DNA from: Pseudomonas sp. Au-Pse12
GTDB lineage: Bacteria; Pseudomonadota; Gammaproteobacteria; Pseudomonadales; Pseudomonadaceae
Reading direction: 5' to 3'
Length of the DNA: 64,000 bases
Assembly: GCF_021341665.1 (NCBI RefSeq)
Contig: NZ_JAJTTH010000002.1
Location: 248,001 to 312,000 of the forward strand
Part shown: positions 36,445 through 47,195 of the stretch, in pieces
How positions within the stretch are numbered: the first letter of the stretch is position 1
How the letters are laid out: every line of letters starts with the position of its first letter
Notes under the pieces: model-generated
What the model was told of the DNA's origin: nothing
Database searches by the model: none
The model's input: only the letters and a program-made list of their open reading frames with translations
Translations under genes and position numbers: made by a program

Positions 36445-38625
36445 ATGACTTCTAAAAATAATCCTGCCAACGCAGTCTCCGAGATGACGCTGACCTCCCC
36501 CACCACTAGCCCCTCAGACCCGAAGCCATTGTCCAGTTCACGCCCCCTGTCGACCCAGCAGTACCTGTATTTCACCGAAACCAACACCGACCGCATCCTC
36601 GACAACCTCGATGGCCTGCGCGATTCCGTGTTCCCGCGCCCGCCGCACCTGGAAGACGAGCAGGAAAACCGCCGCGACCAGGAATTCCCATCGGTGTGCC
36701 TGATCGGCCTGGGCCGCTGCGGCTCCAACATCGCCCTGGATGTGGCGGAGCTGGTGTACAACGCCCGCAAGTTCTACCTCAACGAATTCAATAACGAAGA
36801 CAAGGTCTACGAAGGCGGCTACAGCCCCGCGCAGTGGATTCGCCAGAACCTGCGCCTGGGCCAGAGCAAGGCCAGCAAGCCGGTGTTCCTGGTGGAACCA
36901 CTGGTGATGCTCGGCGACCTGGACAAGGACATCGCCGGGCGCATCCGCTTCTCGCGCAAGGGCGAAAAGAGCGGCTTCATCCGCGACTACAGCAAGATGA
37001 AGATCATGGACCTCTCGGAAGTCCACGCCGGTGGCGCCGGTAACGCGCCGATCCTCGGCCAGTACCTGGCCAAGATCATCCTCAACAAGGACACCCAGCG
37101 CTTCTCCAGCCCCGACTGGAAGATGATCCACTCCTACCTGATCGATTCCTGCGGGATCAAGGCCAACCAGTCGCGCCTGTACTTCTCGATCTTCAGCGCC
37201 GGCGGCGGTACCGGTTCGGGCATGGCCTCGGAGTTCGGCCTGGCCCAGCAGTACTCGTACATGAACAAAACCTTCGACACCAAGCCGATGGACGAGCACG
37301 ACAGCAAGAGCGGGCACTCCTTCGTCTTCGAGCCGATCTTCACCAGCGGCATCTGCGTGTTGCCGAACATTTCGGACCACCGCAGCGAAATGTCCGAGGC
37401 GCTGCATATCAACGCCGGCCGCCTGCTGTGCAAATACCTTTCGGAAGAGTGGGACTTCTCCTACAACTTCGACAATGAAGACAGCAGCGAAGCCAGCGTC
37501 ATGGGACGGATTCGCCCGTGGAACGCGATGATGCTGATCTCCAACGACATCATGCGTTACGCCGAAGAAAGCGATGACGGCAACATCCAGAACATCGACG
37601 TCAACGCCATGGAGAAGCACGCCAACCAGTACATCTCCCAGCAGATATTCAACATCCTCACCGCCCAGGCGGTGACCACCGACTACGACCAGAACTACTT
37701 CCGGCGCGCCGGCATCGACATCGGCGAGACCATCCGCCTGGACGCCAACGACCTGTTCATGAGCCTGGCCGGCCCGGTGGCGATCGCCTACGCCGAATCC
37801 GTGGTGCCGGAGCAACCGGTGCCCACCGGCGACAAGTTCAAGGTGTTCGAGAAAGAGCCGCAGCGCCTGAACATCGACGACCTGTTCTTCCGCTCCATCG
37901 ACCTGCCGCACTTCAACAAGGTGACCCAGGCCATCGAGGGCATCAGCCTGCTGCCGATCGAATCCAAGCGCTATCGCGCGGCGTTGGAGCAGTACAAGGC
38001 TTCCGGCTATGACGCGGCGGCGCTGCATGACCTGCACTTCTTCAAGAACTGCTCGTCGGTGGTGTCGATCGTGTCCCTGCCCAAGGACTACAAGCTGTCG
38101 TACATGGACCTGAACCGGCTCAAGACCCACCTCAACAGCCTGTTCCCCAACACCACCCTCAAGCGCTATGCGCTGGTGATCGGCGCCTCGGCCAACCTCT
38201 CGCTGACCACCCTGATCGCCAAGAGCCCGTGCCTGTCGGACGACTTCCTGACCCTGATCGTGGCCTTTATCAAGCGTTGCTTTGCGCGCAACCCGTACCG
38301 TTTCGACGACACCCTGGACAACTCGGTACTGGATTTCATCGTCAGCGACCATTTCGATGAAGACCGCATCGACGATCTGCTCAACGAATTCGAGAACCCG
38401 GCGAAGATCCTCGACACCAACTGGTACGCGATCAAGCCGATGTACGAGAAGAAGTACCGCGAGCTGATCAACGACAAGGACAAGTTCGTCTCGATCAACG
38501 ACATCCGCCTGTCCCGGGATTGCGTGAAGAAGGCCATCAAGTACCTGCGGGAAATCTACCGTCACCGCATCGGCAAGACCCGGGTCATCTCCCTCAATAG
38601 CCACACGGGCAAGACCGACCATTAA
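36445..38625 (+). CDS. Orphan tubulin/FtsZ-superfamily GTPase-like protein
   Basis: A 726-residue protein of the FtsZ/tubulin fold. After a disordered N-terminus (1-80), the loops appear in order. T1 is GLGRCGSN (88-95), T2-like LVMLGDLDKD (153-162), T3-like AGGAGNAPILG (195-205), and the tubulin signature T4 is AGGGTGSG (252-259). T6-like LISNDIM is 364-370, with ND at 367-368. The T7 catalytic loop is LDANDL (432-437), aligning with FtsZ VDFADV. A second beta-sheet domain follows (about 535-595; SIVSLPKDYKL, ALVIGASANLSL), then a ~130-residue helical tail. FtsZ has ~390 residues, so both ends are extended. It is not FtsZ: no Pro-rich FtsA/ZipA-binding tail is seen. No partner gene is adjacent. 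Function unknown; a GTP-dependent filament is likely but not shown. Confidence 0.85.
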   Translation: MTSKNNPANAVSEMTLTSPTTSPSDPKPLSSSRPLSTQQYLYFTETNTDRILDNLDGLRDSVFPRPPHLEDEQENRRDQEFPSVCLIGLGRCGSNIALDVAELVYNARKFYLNEFNNEDKVYEGGYSPAQWIRQNLRLGQSKASKPVFLVEPLVMLGDLDKDIAGRIRFSRKGEKSGFIRDYSKMKIMDLSEVHAGGAGNAPILGQYLAKIILNKDTQRFSSPDWKMIHSYLIDSCGIKANQSRLYFSIFSAGGGTGSGMASEFGLAQQYSYMNKTFDTKPMDEHDSKSGHSFVFEPIFTSGICVLPNISDHRSEMSEALHINAGRLLCKYLSEEWDFSYNFDNEDSSEASVMGRIRPWNAMMLISNDIMRYAEESDDGNIQNIDVNAMEKHANQYISQQIFNILTAQAVTTDYDQNYFRRAGIDIGETIRLDANDLFMSLAGPVAIAYAESVVPEQPVPTGDKFKVFEKEPQRLNIDDLFFRSIDLPHFNKVTQAIEGISLLPIESKRYRAALEQYKASGYDAAALHDLHFFKNCSSVVSIVSLPKDYKLSYMDLNRLKTHLNSLFPNTTLKRYALVIGASANLSLTTLIAKSPCLSDDFLTLIVAFIKRCFARNPYRFDDTLDNSVLDFIVSDHFDEDRIDDLLNEFENPAKILDTNWYAIKPMYEKKYRELINDKDKFVSINDIRLSRDCVKKAIKYLREIYRHRIGKTRVISLNSHTGKTDH

Positions 38626-38634
38626 GAAGCGCTG

Positions 38635-38681
38635 CGCCGACGAGCCGGCTCCTGCAGAGTGTAGGAGTCGGCTCGTCGGCG
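38635..38681. repeat. REP-like inverted doublet downstream of the tubulin-like gene
   Basis: CGCCGACGAGCCGGCTCCT and AGGAGTCGGCTCGTCGGCG form a 19-bp stem with one mismatch around a 9-base loop. This is the REP doublet (GAGCCGGCTC core with CTCCTGCAG/GTAGGAG flanks) frequent after genes in pseudomonads, and could also end transcription. Confidence 0.8.
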
Positions 38682-38879
38682 AATGGGTTATTGGCTCACA
38701 CCACGAAACAATTAAGCAGCTCGTCGGACCGACTTGAAACTGTGCCCCTTCCGTGAACGTCACCCTGGCTGAAACCCTTGTGGGGCCTTTCTCTACGGCA
38801 AGATGCCATCACGGGATTCACGGTTACTCGGCTACACACTTTTGTCCGACAAATTAGCGCACCAGATCGGCGCACGCCT

Positions 38880-39185
38880 TCAGCGCGGCGCCCTCTCCTG
38901 GGTCAGAATCCAGGGCGAGACCACCACTGCCCAGAGCTCGGGATCACGCTCGAACAGGTCCGATGCCCGCGTCGCAGACAGTTTTTCCAGCTTCCCTTCG
39001 GCCAGCCAGGCCGCCACTTTTTCCGCCTGATTCTCGGCCACGGCCTGGGCTGCCTCGATCAGATCCAGGTCGGCCTCGACCCACAATAGGGCACCCTTGG
39101 CAAAGAACGGCTCCAGTTCCTTCCAGCTGATAGATGCGGTCTCACCAAGCAGCTTGGCATAGAGGGTGCTAGGTTCTTGAGTCAT
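38880..39185 (-). CDS. DUF2288 family protein
   Basis: A 101-residue cytoplasmic protein starting MTQEPSTLYAKLLGETASIS. The family pattern ETASISWKELEPFFAKGALL, then VEADLDLIEAA, with a later helix EKVAAWLAEGKL, is clear and the length is as usual. An in-frame upstream Met would add a Cys-containing 46-residue leader that does not match. The function of DUF2288 is unknown. It is divergent from braC; the shared 339-base gap holds a strong palindrome. Confidence 0.85.
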   Translation of the reverse strand: MTQEPSTLYAKLLGETASISWKELEPFFAKGALLWVEADLDLIEAAQAVAENQAEKVAAWLAEGKLEKLSATRASDLFERDPELWAVVVSPWILTQERAPR

Positions 39186-39524
39186 GGGACTGTCCAGAAA
39201 TGAAATCGGCGCAATCATAACGTCGGTGCCCTGGCAGAAAAACCCAGAAGCAAACGCGACACCGATCGAGAAGCTCAGAAGCGCCAGGGACTGACGCCGA
39301 ACCGGGCGCAAGCCACGCCGCAAATCTGTCTTTTTCTTTCAATTAAGCGACACCCCGCGTTTTTGCCCCCAGCAGCCAGCTTTTCAAGCGAACAACCGGC
39401 GCTCTACACTGTACCGGTACAGTTGCCAGGGGCATTTCCGACGGGTATTCGAGAAATATCTGATTCGGTTCTGCGACCAAGGCCGCCGGAACTATAAAAA
39501 TTACAACAGTAAGAGTGGAGCACT
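39186..39524 (+). promoter_or_regulatory. braC upstream region with a perfect 16-bp palindrome
   Basis: ACTGTACCGGTACAGT at 39408-39423 is a perfect palindrome of 16 bp, about 100 bases before braC and 220 before the DUF2288 start. It looks like an operator for a dimeric regulator (MocR/GntR-type sites are of similar form). GAGTGG precedes the braC start. Nothing else is recognised in these 339 bases. Confidence 0.6.
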
Positions 39525-40652
39525 ATGAATAAGGCTACTAAGCAGATTTCCAAACTGTTTGCCGCTATGGTCCTGGCCGGTGTTGCCAGCCATTCGTTCG
39601 CAGCTGACACCATCAAGATCGGCATCGCCGGCCCCAAGACCGGCCCGGTAGCCCAGTACGGCGACATGCAGTTCAGTGGCGCAAAAATGGCCATCGAACA
39701 GATCAACGCCAAGGGCGGCGTCAACGGCAAGAAGCTCGAAGCCGTTGAATACGATGACGCCTGCGACCCTAAACAAGCCGTGGCGGTGGCCAACAAAGTG
39801 GTCAACGATGGCGTCAAGTTCGTGGTCGGCCACCTCTGCTCCAGCTCCACTCAACCGGCTTCCGACATCTACGAAGACGAAGGCGTGGTGATGATCACCC
39901 CCGCCGCCACCAGCCCGGACATCACTGCCCGTGGTTACAAGATGGTGTTCCGCACCATCGGCCTGGACAGCGCCCAGGGCCCTGCCGCCGGTAACTACAT
40001 CGCTGACCACGTGAAGCCGAAAATCGTCGCCGTGCTCCACGACAAACAGCAATACGGTGAAGGCATCGCCACCGCCGTGAAGCAGACCCTGGAGAAGAAA
40101 AACACCAAGGTCGCCGTGTTCGAAGGCATCAACGCCGGCGACAAGGACTTCTCTTCGCTGATCGCCAAGCTCAAGCAGGCCAATGTCGACTTCGTCTACT
40201 ACGGCGGCTACCACCCAGAGCTGGGCCTGCTCCTGCGCCAATCCCAGGAAAAAGGCCTGAAGGCCAAGTTCATGGGTCCGGAAGGCGTGGGTAACGACTC
40301 CATTTCGCAGATCGCCAAGGACGCTTCCGAAGGCCTGCTGGTCACCCTGCCGAAATCCTTCGACCAGGACCCGGCCAACGTTGCCCTGGCTGACGCGTTC
40401 AAGGCCAAGAAAGAAGACCCGAGCGGTCCTTTCGTATTCCCTTCCTACTCCGCTGTTGAGGTTATCGCTGGCGCCATCACCAACGCCAAGAGCGAAGACG
40501 CGGCCAAGGTGGCTGAAGCCATCCACGCCGGCACCTTCAAGACCCCGACCGGCGACCTGAGCTTCGACGCCAAGGGCGACTTGAAAGACTTCAAATTCGT
40601 GGTCTACGAGTGGCACTTCGGCAAGCCTAAAACCGAAGTTTCTCCTCAGTAA
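39525..40652 (+). CDS. braC: Branched-chain amino-acid periplasmic binding protein (BraC)
   Basis: A 375-residue periplasmic binding protein for Leu, Ile, Val (and Ala/Thr in Pseudomonas). The signal peptide covers residues 1-26 (LAGVASHSFA). The mature protein begins ADTIKIGIAGPKTGPVAQYGD, with the LIVBP pattern VEYDDACDPKQAVAVANKVV and a conserved pair of Cys in the first lobe (about 78 and 107). It is followed by a terminator before braD, which suits higher expression of the binding protein than of the membrane parts. Confidence 0.95.
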   Translation: MNKATKQISKLFAAMVLAGVASHSFAADTIKIGIAGPKTGPVAQYGDMQFSGAKMAIEQINAKGGVNGKKLEAVEYDDACDPKQAVAVANKVVNDGVKFVVGHLCSSSTQPASDIYEDEGVVMITPAATSPDITARGYKMVFRTIGLDSAQGPAAGNYIADHVKPKIVAVLHDKQQYGEGIATAVKQTLEKKNTKVAVFEGINAGDKDFSSLIAKLKQANVDFVYYGGYHPELGLLLRQSQEKGLKAKFMGPEGVGNDSISQIAKDASEGLLVTLPKSFDQDPANVALADAFKAKKEDPSGPFVFPSYSAVEVIAGAITNAKSEDAAKVAEAIHAGTFKTPTGDLSFDAKGDLKDFKFVVYEWHFGKPKTEVSPQ

Positions 40653-40676
40653 GGCGCGGCCTGACTGACTGCCAAT

Positions 40677-40707
40677 AAAGCCCACGGCTCGCCGTGGGCT
40701 TTGTTTT
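40677..40707 (+). terminator. Terminator between braC and braD
   Basis: AAAGCCCACGGC / GCCGTGGGCTTT hairpin followed by GTTTT, 24 bases after braC. The following ~175 bases to braD must hold either a promoter or a readthrough leader; no clear promoter is seen. Confidence 0.88.
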
Positions 40708-40882
40708 ACGAATGTATGGGCCTGTATTCCGTGATCCGGAATCCCGCCCACCTGAAAATCTCAAAACCGTCATCAGCGGTTCGCTGGCAAAACCCAGCCC
40801 GAAGTGGGTGCAGATCCACGGGGCCTGGGCGGGAAAATGACTCCACCAGTGAAATGCGTATCAGGTTTTTAGGAGCGTTGTA

Positions 40883-43055
<2,173 letters not shown>

Positions 43056-43059
<4 letters not shown>

Positions 43060-43823
43060 GCCGCGAGATCCTCAAAGTAACCGGCTTGTCGATGCGTTTC
43101 GGCGGCCTGCTGGCGGTCAATGGCGTGGCCCTGACCGTCAAGGAAAAACAAGTGGTGGCGCTGATCGGCCCGAACGGCGCCGGCAAGACCACGGTGTTCA
43201 ACTGCCTGACCGGCTTCTACCAGCCCAGCGCCGGCAGCATTCTCCTGGACGGCGAGCCGATCGAAGGCCTGCCGGGCCACAAGATCGCCCGCAAGGGCGT
43301 GGTGCGCACCTTCCAGAACGTGCGGCTGTTCAAGGACATGACCGCGGTCGAGAACCTGTTGATCGCCCAGCATCGGCACCTGAACACCAACTTCCTGGCC
43401 GGTCTGTTCAAGACCCCGGCGTTCCGCAAGAGCGAGCGCGAGGCCATGGAGTACGCCGGCTACTGGCTGGACAAGGTCAACCTGCGGGAATTCGCCAACC
43501 GCCCCGCCGGCACCCTGGCCTACGGTCAGCAACGGCGCCTGGAAATCGCCCGCTGCATGATGACCCGTCCGCGGATCCTCATGCTCGACGAGCCGGCCGC
43601 CGGCCTCAACCCCAAGGAAACCGAGGACCTGAAAGCGCTGATCAGCGTGCTGCGCGAGGAGCACAACGTCACCGTGCTGTTGATCGAGCACGACATGAAG
43701 CTGGTCATGAGCATTTCCGACCATATCGTGGTGATCAACCAGGGCACGCCCCTGGCCGACGGCACGCCGGAACAGATCCGCGACAATCCCGAAGTGATCA
43801 AAGCCTACCTGGGGGAAGCGTAA
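43056..43823 (+). CDS. braF: Branched-chain amino-acid ABC ATPase (BraF/LivG)
   Basis: A 255-residue ATP-binding subunit. Walker A GPNGAGKT is at about residues 37-44, the ABC signature region reads [12 protein letters not shown] (a common LivG variant of LSGGQ), and Walker B is [11 protein letters not shown]. The H-loop is LIEHDMKLV. The stop abuts the braG start (TAAATG). Confidence 0.95.
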
Positions 43824-44525
43824 ATGCTGCAGTTCGAAAACGTTTCCACCTACTACGGCAAGATCCAGGCGTTGCACAGCGTCAACGTCGAGATCCGCCA
43901 GGGCGAAATCGTCACCCTGATCGGCGCCAACGGTGCCGGCAAATCCACCCTGCTGATGACCCTCTGCGGCTCGCCGCAGGCCCACAGCGGCAGCATCCGC
44001 TACCTGGGTGAAGAGCTGGTGGGACAAAGTTCGGCGCAGATCATGCGCAAGAGCATTGCCGTGGTGCCGGAGGGCCGCCGGGTGTTCGCCCGCCTGACCG
44101 TGGAGGAAAACCTCGCCATGGGCGGTTTCTTCACCGACAAGGGCGACTACCAGGAGCAGATGGACAAGGTCCTGGGGCTGTTCCCACGGCTCAAGGAGCG
44201 CTTCACCCAGCGCGGCGGCACCATGTCCGGCGGCGAGCAGCAGATGCTCGCCATCGGCCGGGCGCTGATGAGCAAACCCAAGCTGTTGCTGCTGGACGAG
44301 CCCTCCCTGGGCCTGGCGCCGATCATCATTCAGCAGATCTTCGACATCATCGAACAGCTGCGCCGCGACGGCGTGACGGTGTTCCTGGTGGAGCAGAACG
44401 CCAACCAGGCACTGAAGATCGCCGACCGCGCCTATGTGCTGGAAAACGGCCGGGTGGTGATGCAAGGCACCGGCGAGGCGCTGCTGACCGATCCGAAGGT
44501 GCGCGAAGCCTACCTGGGCGGCTAA
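43824..44525 (+). CDS. braG: Branched-chain amino-acid ABC ATPase (BraG/LivF)
   Basis: A 233-residue ATPase partner of BraF. Walker A is GANGAGKS (32-39), the signature MSGGEQQMLAIGRALM and Walker B LLLLDEPSLGL are complete, and the H-loop position is LVEQNAN, the LivF form. It begins right after the braF stop and ends before a T8 terminator. Confidence 0.95.
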   Translation: MLQFENVSTYYGKIQALHSVNVEIRQGEIVTLIGANGAGKSTLLMTLCGSPQAHSGSIRYLGEELVGQSSAQIMRKSIAVVPEGRRVFARLTVEENLAMGGFFTDKGDYQEQMDKVLGLFPRLKERFTQRGGTMSGGEQQMLAIGRALMSKPKLLLLDEPSLGLAPIIIQQIFDIIEQLRRDGVTVFLVEQNANQALKIADRAYVLENGRVVMQGTGEALLTDPKVREAYLGG

Positions 44526-44540
44526 GCACCGGCGTCACTG

Positions 44541-44568
44541 AAAACGGCCCTTCGGGGCCGTTTTTTTT
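44541..44568 (+). terminator. Terminator of braDEFG
   Basis: AAAACGGCCC-TTC-GGGGCCGTTTT hairpin and a T8 run, 15 bases after braG. Confidence 0.92.
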
Positions 44569-44607
44569 CCTCGCCAATGAGCCTTGCAGAAAAAATCTGC
44601 CAACGGC

Positions 44608-44635
44608 TGTAACGAATCCCCCGGTGCATTCTCTA
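44608..44635 (+). promoter_or_regulatory. Possible ECF-sigma promoter of the bufferin-type operon
   Basis: TGTAACG (44608-44614) and CTCTA (44631-44635) are separated by 16 bases. A GTAAC-type -35 is common in ECF promoters, and in Caulobacter a SigF/NrsF pair controls bufferin operons. No sigma gene lies in this window. GTAAGCAAGCACAGATGCTTCCTTAC (with loop) downstream can form a hairpin in the leader (44641-44666). Confidence 0.3.
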
Positions 44636-44688
44636 GAGGGGTAAGCAAGCACAGATGCTTCCTTACCCACCCACACTGGAGAAACACC

Positions 44689-44991
44689 ATGAGCAGCACT
44701 CGCACCCTGTCCGCCACCGCCCTGGTCCTGGCCCTGGGTTCCGCCCTGAGTATCGCCGCCCTGCCCACCACCGCCCATGCCGCCGACGACATGGAAAAGT
44801 GCTTCGGCGTGGCCATGAAAGGCAAGAACGACTGCGCCGCCGGCGCCGGCACCACCTGCGCCGGGACCTCCAAGGTCAACGATCAGGCCAACGCCTGGAA
44901 ACTGGTGCCCAAGGGCACCTGCGAGAAAACCGCCAGCAGCACCTCGCCGACCGGCTTCGGCCAGCTCGAAGCCTTCAAAGCCAAGTCCTGA
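44689..44991 (+). CDS. bufA1: Bufferin-type precursor peptide (BufA1-like, DUF2282)
   Basis: A 100-residue periplasmic peptide. The start [17 protein letters not shown] follows CTGGAGAAACACC. A Sec signal ends at about residue 31 (TTAHA), and the mature part has four Cys (38, 49, 57, 78) in the patterns [22 protein letters not shown] and KGTCEK. In bufferins, central Cys residues are turned into thiooxazoles by the DUF692 partner, and the product binds copper. The next three genes are the expected partners. Modification and metal are inferred from the family, not visible here. Confidence 0.85.
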   Translation: MSSTRTLSATALVLALGSALSIAALPTTAHAADDMEKCFGVAMKGKNDCAAGAGTTCAGTSKVNDQANAWKLVPKGTCEKTASSTSPTGFGQLEAFKAKS

Positions 44992-45013
44992 TCCTGCGCC
45001 AGCCTGAGTGTCG

Positions 45014-45907
45014 ATGATGAACACCACCCTGCTCCAGCACTCCCGCCACGACATTCAGGCGAACGCCTGCAACCTGCCGCCCCGCGCCGGGCTGGGGCTC
45101 AAGACCGAGCACTTCAAGACAGTGCTCGAACAGCAGCCCGACATCGGTTTCTTCGAGGTGCACGCGGAGAACTACATGGTGGCGGGCGGCCCTTTCCACC
45201 ATTACCTGGGCTTGATCCGCGAACGCTATCCGCTGTCGCTGCACGGCGTCGGCCTGTCCATCGGCGGTGAAGGCCCGCTGGATCCGGCCCACCTGAACCG
45301 CCTGGCAAGCTTGATCGAACGCTATCAGCCGCACGCCTTTTCCGAACACCTGGCCTGGTCCAGCCACGGCCCGGTGTTCCTCAACGACCTGCTGCCCCTG
45401 GCCTACGACGGGCCGACCCTGCGCCGGGTCTGCGAGCACATCGACCAACTACAGAACCACCTGGGCCGGAGCATGCTCCTGGAAAACCCGGCCACCTACC
45501 TGCAATTCCAGCGCTCGACCCTGGACGAGACCGACTTCATCCACGAGGTCATCCAGCGCAGCGGCTGCGGCCTGCTGCTGGACGTCAACAACCTCTATGT
45601 GTCGTGCATCAATCACCAGCGCGATCCGCTGGCCTACCTGCGTGCGCTGCCATTGCACGCCGTGGGGGAAATCCATCTGGCGGGCTTTGCCGAAGACCAG
45701 GACAGCCTCGGCGACCGGCTGTTGATCGACGACCACGGCGCCCCGGTGGACGCAGCAGTCTGGGCCCTGTACCAGCAGGTGCTGGAGCACATCGGGCCGA
45801 TGGCGACCCTGATCGAACGCGACAATCACCTGCCGGCATTCGCCACCTTGCAAGCCGAAGCCAGCCAGGCAGAAGCGCTGTTGCTCAGCGCCCAGGTGCG
45901 GCCATGA
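45014..45907 (+). CDS. bufB1: DUF692 (MbnB-like) peptide-modifying enzyme, BufB1-like
   Basis: A 297-residue TIM-barrel protein of the MbnB/DUF692 family, iron-dependent oxygenases that modify Cys of peptides. Likely metal-binding strand ends are [50 protein letters not shown] and DDHG. Start choice is uncertain: ATG codons at 45014 and 45017, or GTG at 45008, all follow a weak GAG. It follows the precursor gene by 22 bases and overlaps the next gene by four (ATGA). Confidence 0.85.
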   Translation: MMNTTLLQHSRHDIQANACNLPPRAGLGLKTEHFKTVLEQQPDIGFFEVHAENYMVAGGPFHHYLGLIRERYPLSLHGVGLSIGGEGPLDPAHLNRLASLIERYQPHAFSEHLAWSSHGPVFLNDLLPLAYDGPTLRRVCEHIDQLQNHLGRSMLLENPATYLQFQRSTLDETDFIHEVIQRSGCGLLLDVNNLYVSCINHQRDPLAYLRALPLHAVGEIHLAGFAEDQDSLGDRLLIDDHGAPVDAAVWALYQQVLEHIGPMATLIERDNHLPAFATLQAEASQAEALLLSAQVRP

Positions 45908-46674
45908 GCGACCAGGGAGACTTTGCCAAGGCCCTGCTGAGCAGCGAAGCGGGCTGCCCGCCGGGGCTGTACAGCAGCAACGGCGCCGACCCGGCGAGCC
46001 GCTTCGCGGTCTATCGCAACAATGTGCAGGCCTCGTTGAGCAATGCCCTGGCCGAGTCGTACCCGGTCGTCAGGCAATTGGTCGGTCACGAGTTTTTCAA
46101 CGCCATGGCCGCGCTCTACCTCCGCGACTTTGCTCCCGCCAGCCCTCTGCTCAACGACTATGGCCAGGACTTTGGCGACTTTATCCAGGGCTTCGGCCCG
46201 GCCGCCGGCCTGCCCTACCTGGCCGACATGGCGCGGCTTGAACGGCTGCGGGTCGAGGCCTATCACGCCGCCGACGCCCGCGCTCTGGAGCCGGCACGCT
46301 TGCTGGCAGCGATGAACCAGCCCGACGGCCTCGGCCAGTGTCGCCTGAGGCTGCATCCGTCGCTGCGCACCCTGCACTGCGCGCATGCCGTGGTCAGCCT
46401 ATGGGCGGCCCACCAGAGCGACCGCCCGTGGCCGGCATTCGACCTGCACCAGGGCCAGTACGCCCTGGTGCTGCGCAACGCCCTGGAAGTCGAGGTGATT
46501 GCCGTGGAGCCCGGCGCCATGACCTTCATCGACGCTCTGCGCAACCACTGGCCGCTGGAAGTCGCGGCGGCCTATGCCCTGGATGCCCAGGCCGATTTCG
46601 ACCTGGGCCAGTGCCTGGGCCTGCTGCTCGGCCACGGCGCCCTTATCGATCTGCAACTCCACAAGAAGGCTTGA
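45904..46674 (+). CDS. bufC1: DUF2063 / HvfC-BufC N-terminal domain protein (BufC1-like)
   Basis: A 256-residue protein, partner of the DUF692 enzyme. Residues 5-95 carry the BufC/DUF2063 pattern [20 protein letters not shown] and [15 protein letters not shown]. The rest is a less conserved domain with VYRNN-like absent. In MbnB/MbnC pairs the C partner binds the precursor leader and assists modification. The ATG at 45904 overlaps the upstream stop and gives a better family N-terminus than the long upstream frame. Three bases separate it from the DoxX gene. Confidence 0.85.
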   Translation: MSDQGDFAKALLSSEAGCPPGLYSSNGADPASRFAVYRNNVQASLSNALAESYPVVRQLVGHEFFNAMAALYLRDFAPASPLLNDYGQDFGDFIQGFGPAAGLPYLADMARLERLRVEAYHAADARALEPARLLAAMNQPDGLGQCRLRLHPSLRTLHCAHAVVSLWAAHQSDRPWPAFDLHQGQYALVLRNALEVEVIAVEPGAMTFIDALRNHWPLEVAAAYALDAQADFDLGQCLGLLLGHGALIDLQLHKKA

Positions 46675-46676
46675 CC

Positions 46677-47183
46677 ATGAACACCCAGACCAAAATGCCC
46701 ATGAGCGGATTGCTGACTCAAATCATTCAAGGGTTCGAACGCATTCCCTACAGCCTGATCGCCTTCATCGCGCGGTTCTCCATTGCCGCTGTGTTCTGGA
46801 AATCCGGCCAGACCAAGGTCGAGGGGCTGGCCATCGACCTGATCGACGGCACCTTCCAGCTGGGCTGGCCGCGCCTGGCGGACTCGACCATTCCCCTGTT
46901 CAAGAGCGAGTACCACGTGCCGTTGCTGACGCCGGAAGTGGCGGCGCACCTGGCGGCCTTTGCCGAGCACTTTTTCCCGATGCTGATCCTGCTGGGCCTG
47001 GCCACGCGCTTTTCCGCCCTGGCGCTGCTGGGGATGACCCTGACCATCCAGTTGTTCGTCTACCCGGATGCCTACCCGACCCACGGCACCTGGGCGGCGA
47101 TCCTTCTGCTGCTGATGGCCAAAGGCCCGGGCGTGTTCTCTCTCGATCAACTGCTCGCCCGTCGCTATCGCCGCGCGCTGTAA
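46677..47183 (+). CDS. DoxX-family inner-membrane protein of the bufferin-type operon
   Basis: A 168-residue membrane protein with four helices (about 30-48, 85-110, 112-128, 135-152) and a basic tail RRYRRAL. FIARFSIAAVFWKSGQTKVEG and FFPMLILLGLATRFSALALL fit the DoxX family. DoxX genes commonly close DUF2282-DUF692-DUF2063 operons. Its role there is unknown; a redox or quinone-linked function has been proposed for relatives. Confidence 0.85.
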   Translation: MNTQTKMPMSGLLTQIIQGFERIPYSLIAFIARFSIAAVFWKSGQTKVEGLAIDLIDGTFQLGWPRLADSTIPLFKSEYHVPLLTPEVAAHLAAFAEHFFPMLILLGLATRFSALALLGMTLTIQLFVYPDAYPTHGTWAAILLLLMAKGPGVFSLDQLLARRYRRAL

Positions 47184-47195
47184 CCACGAGCGGCT

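Noticed and set aside
36538..38763. Long minus-strand frame of 741 codons opposite the tubulin-like gene
   Set aside because: Composition is Val/Asp/His/Gln-rich as in codon shadows, while the plus strand carries clear GTPase loops.
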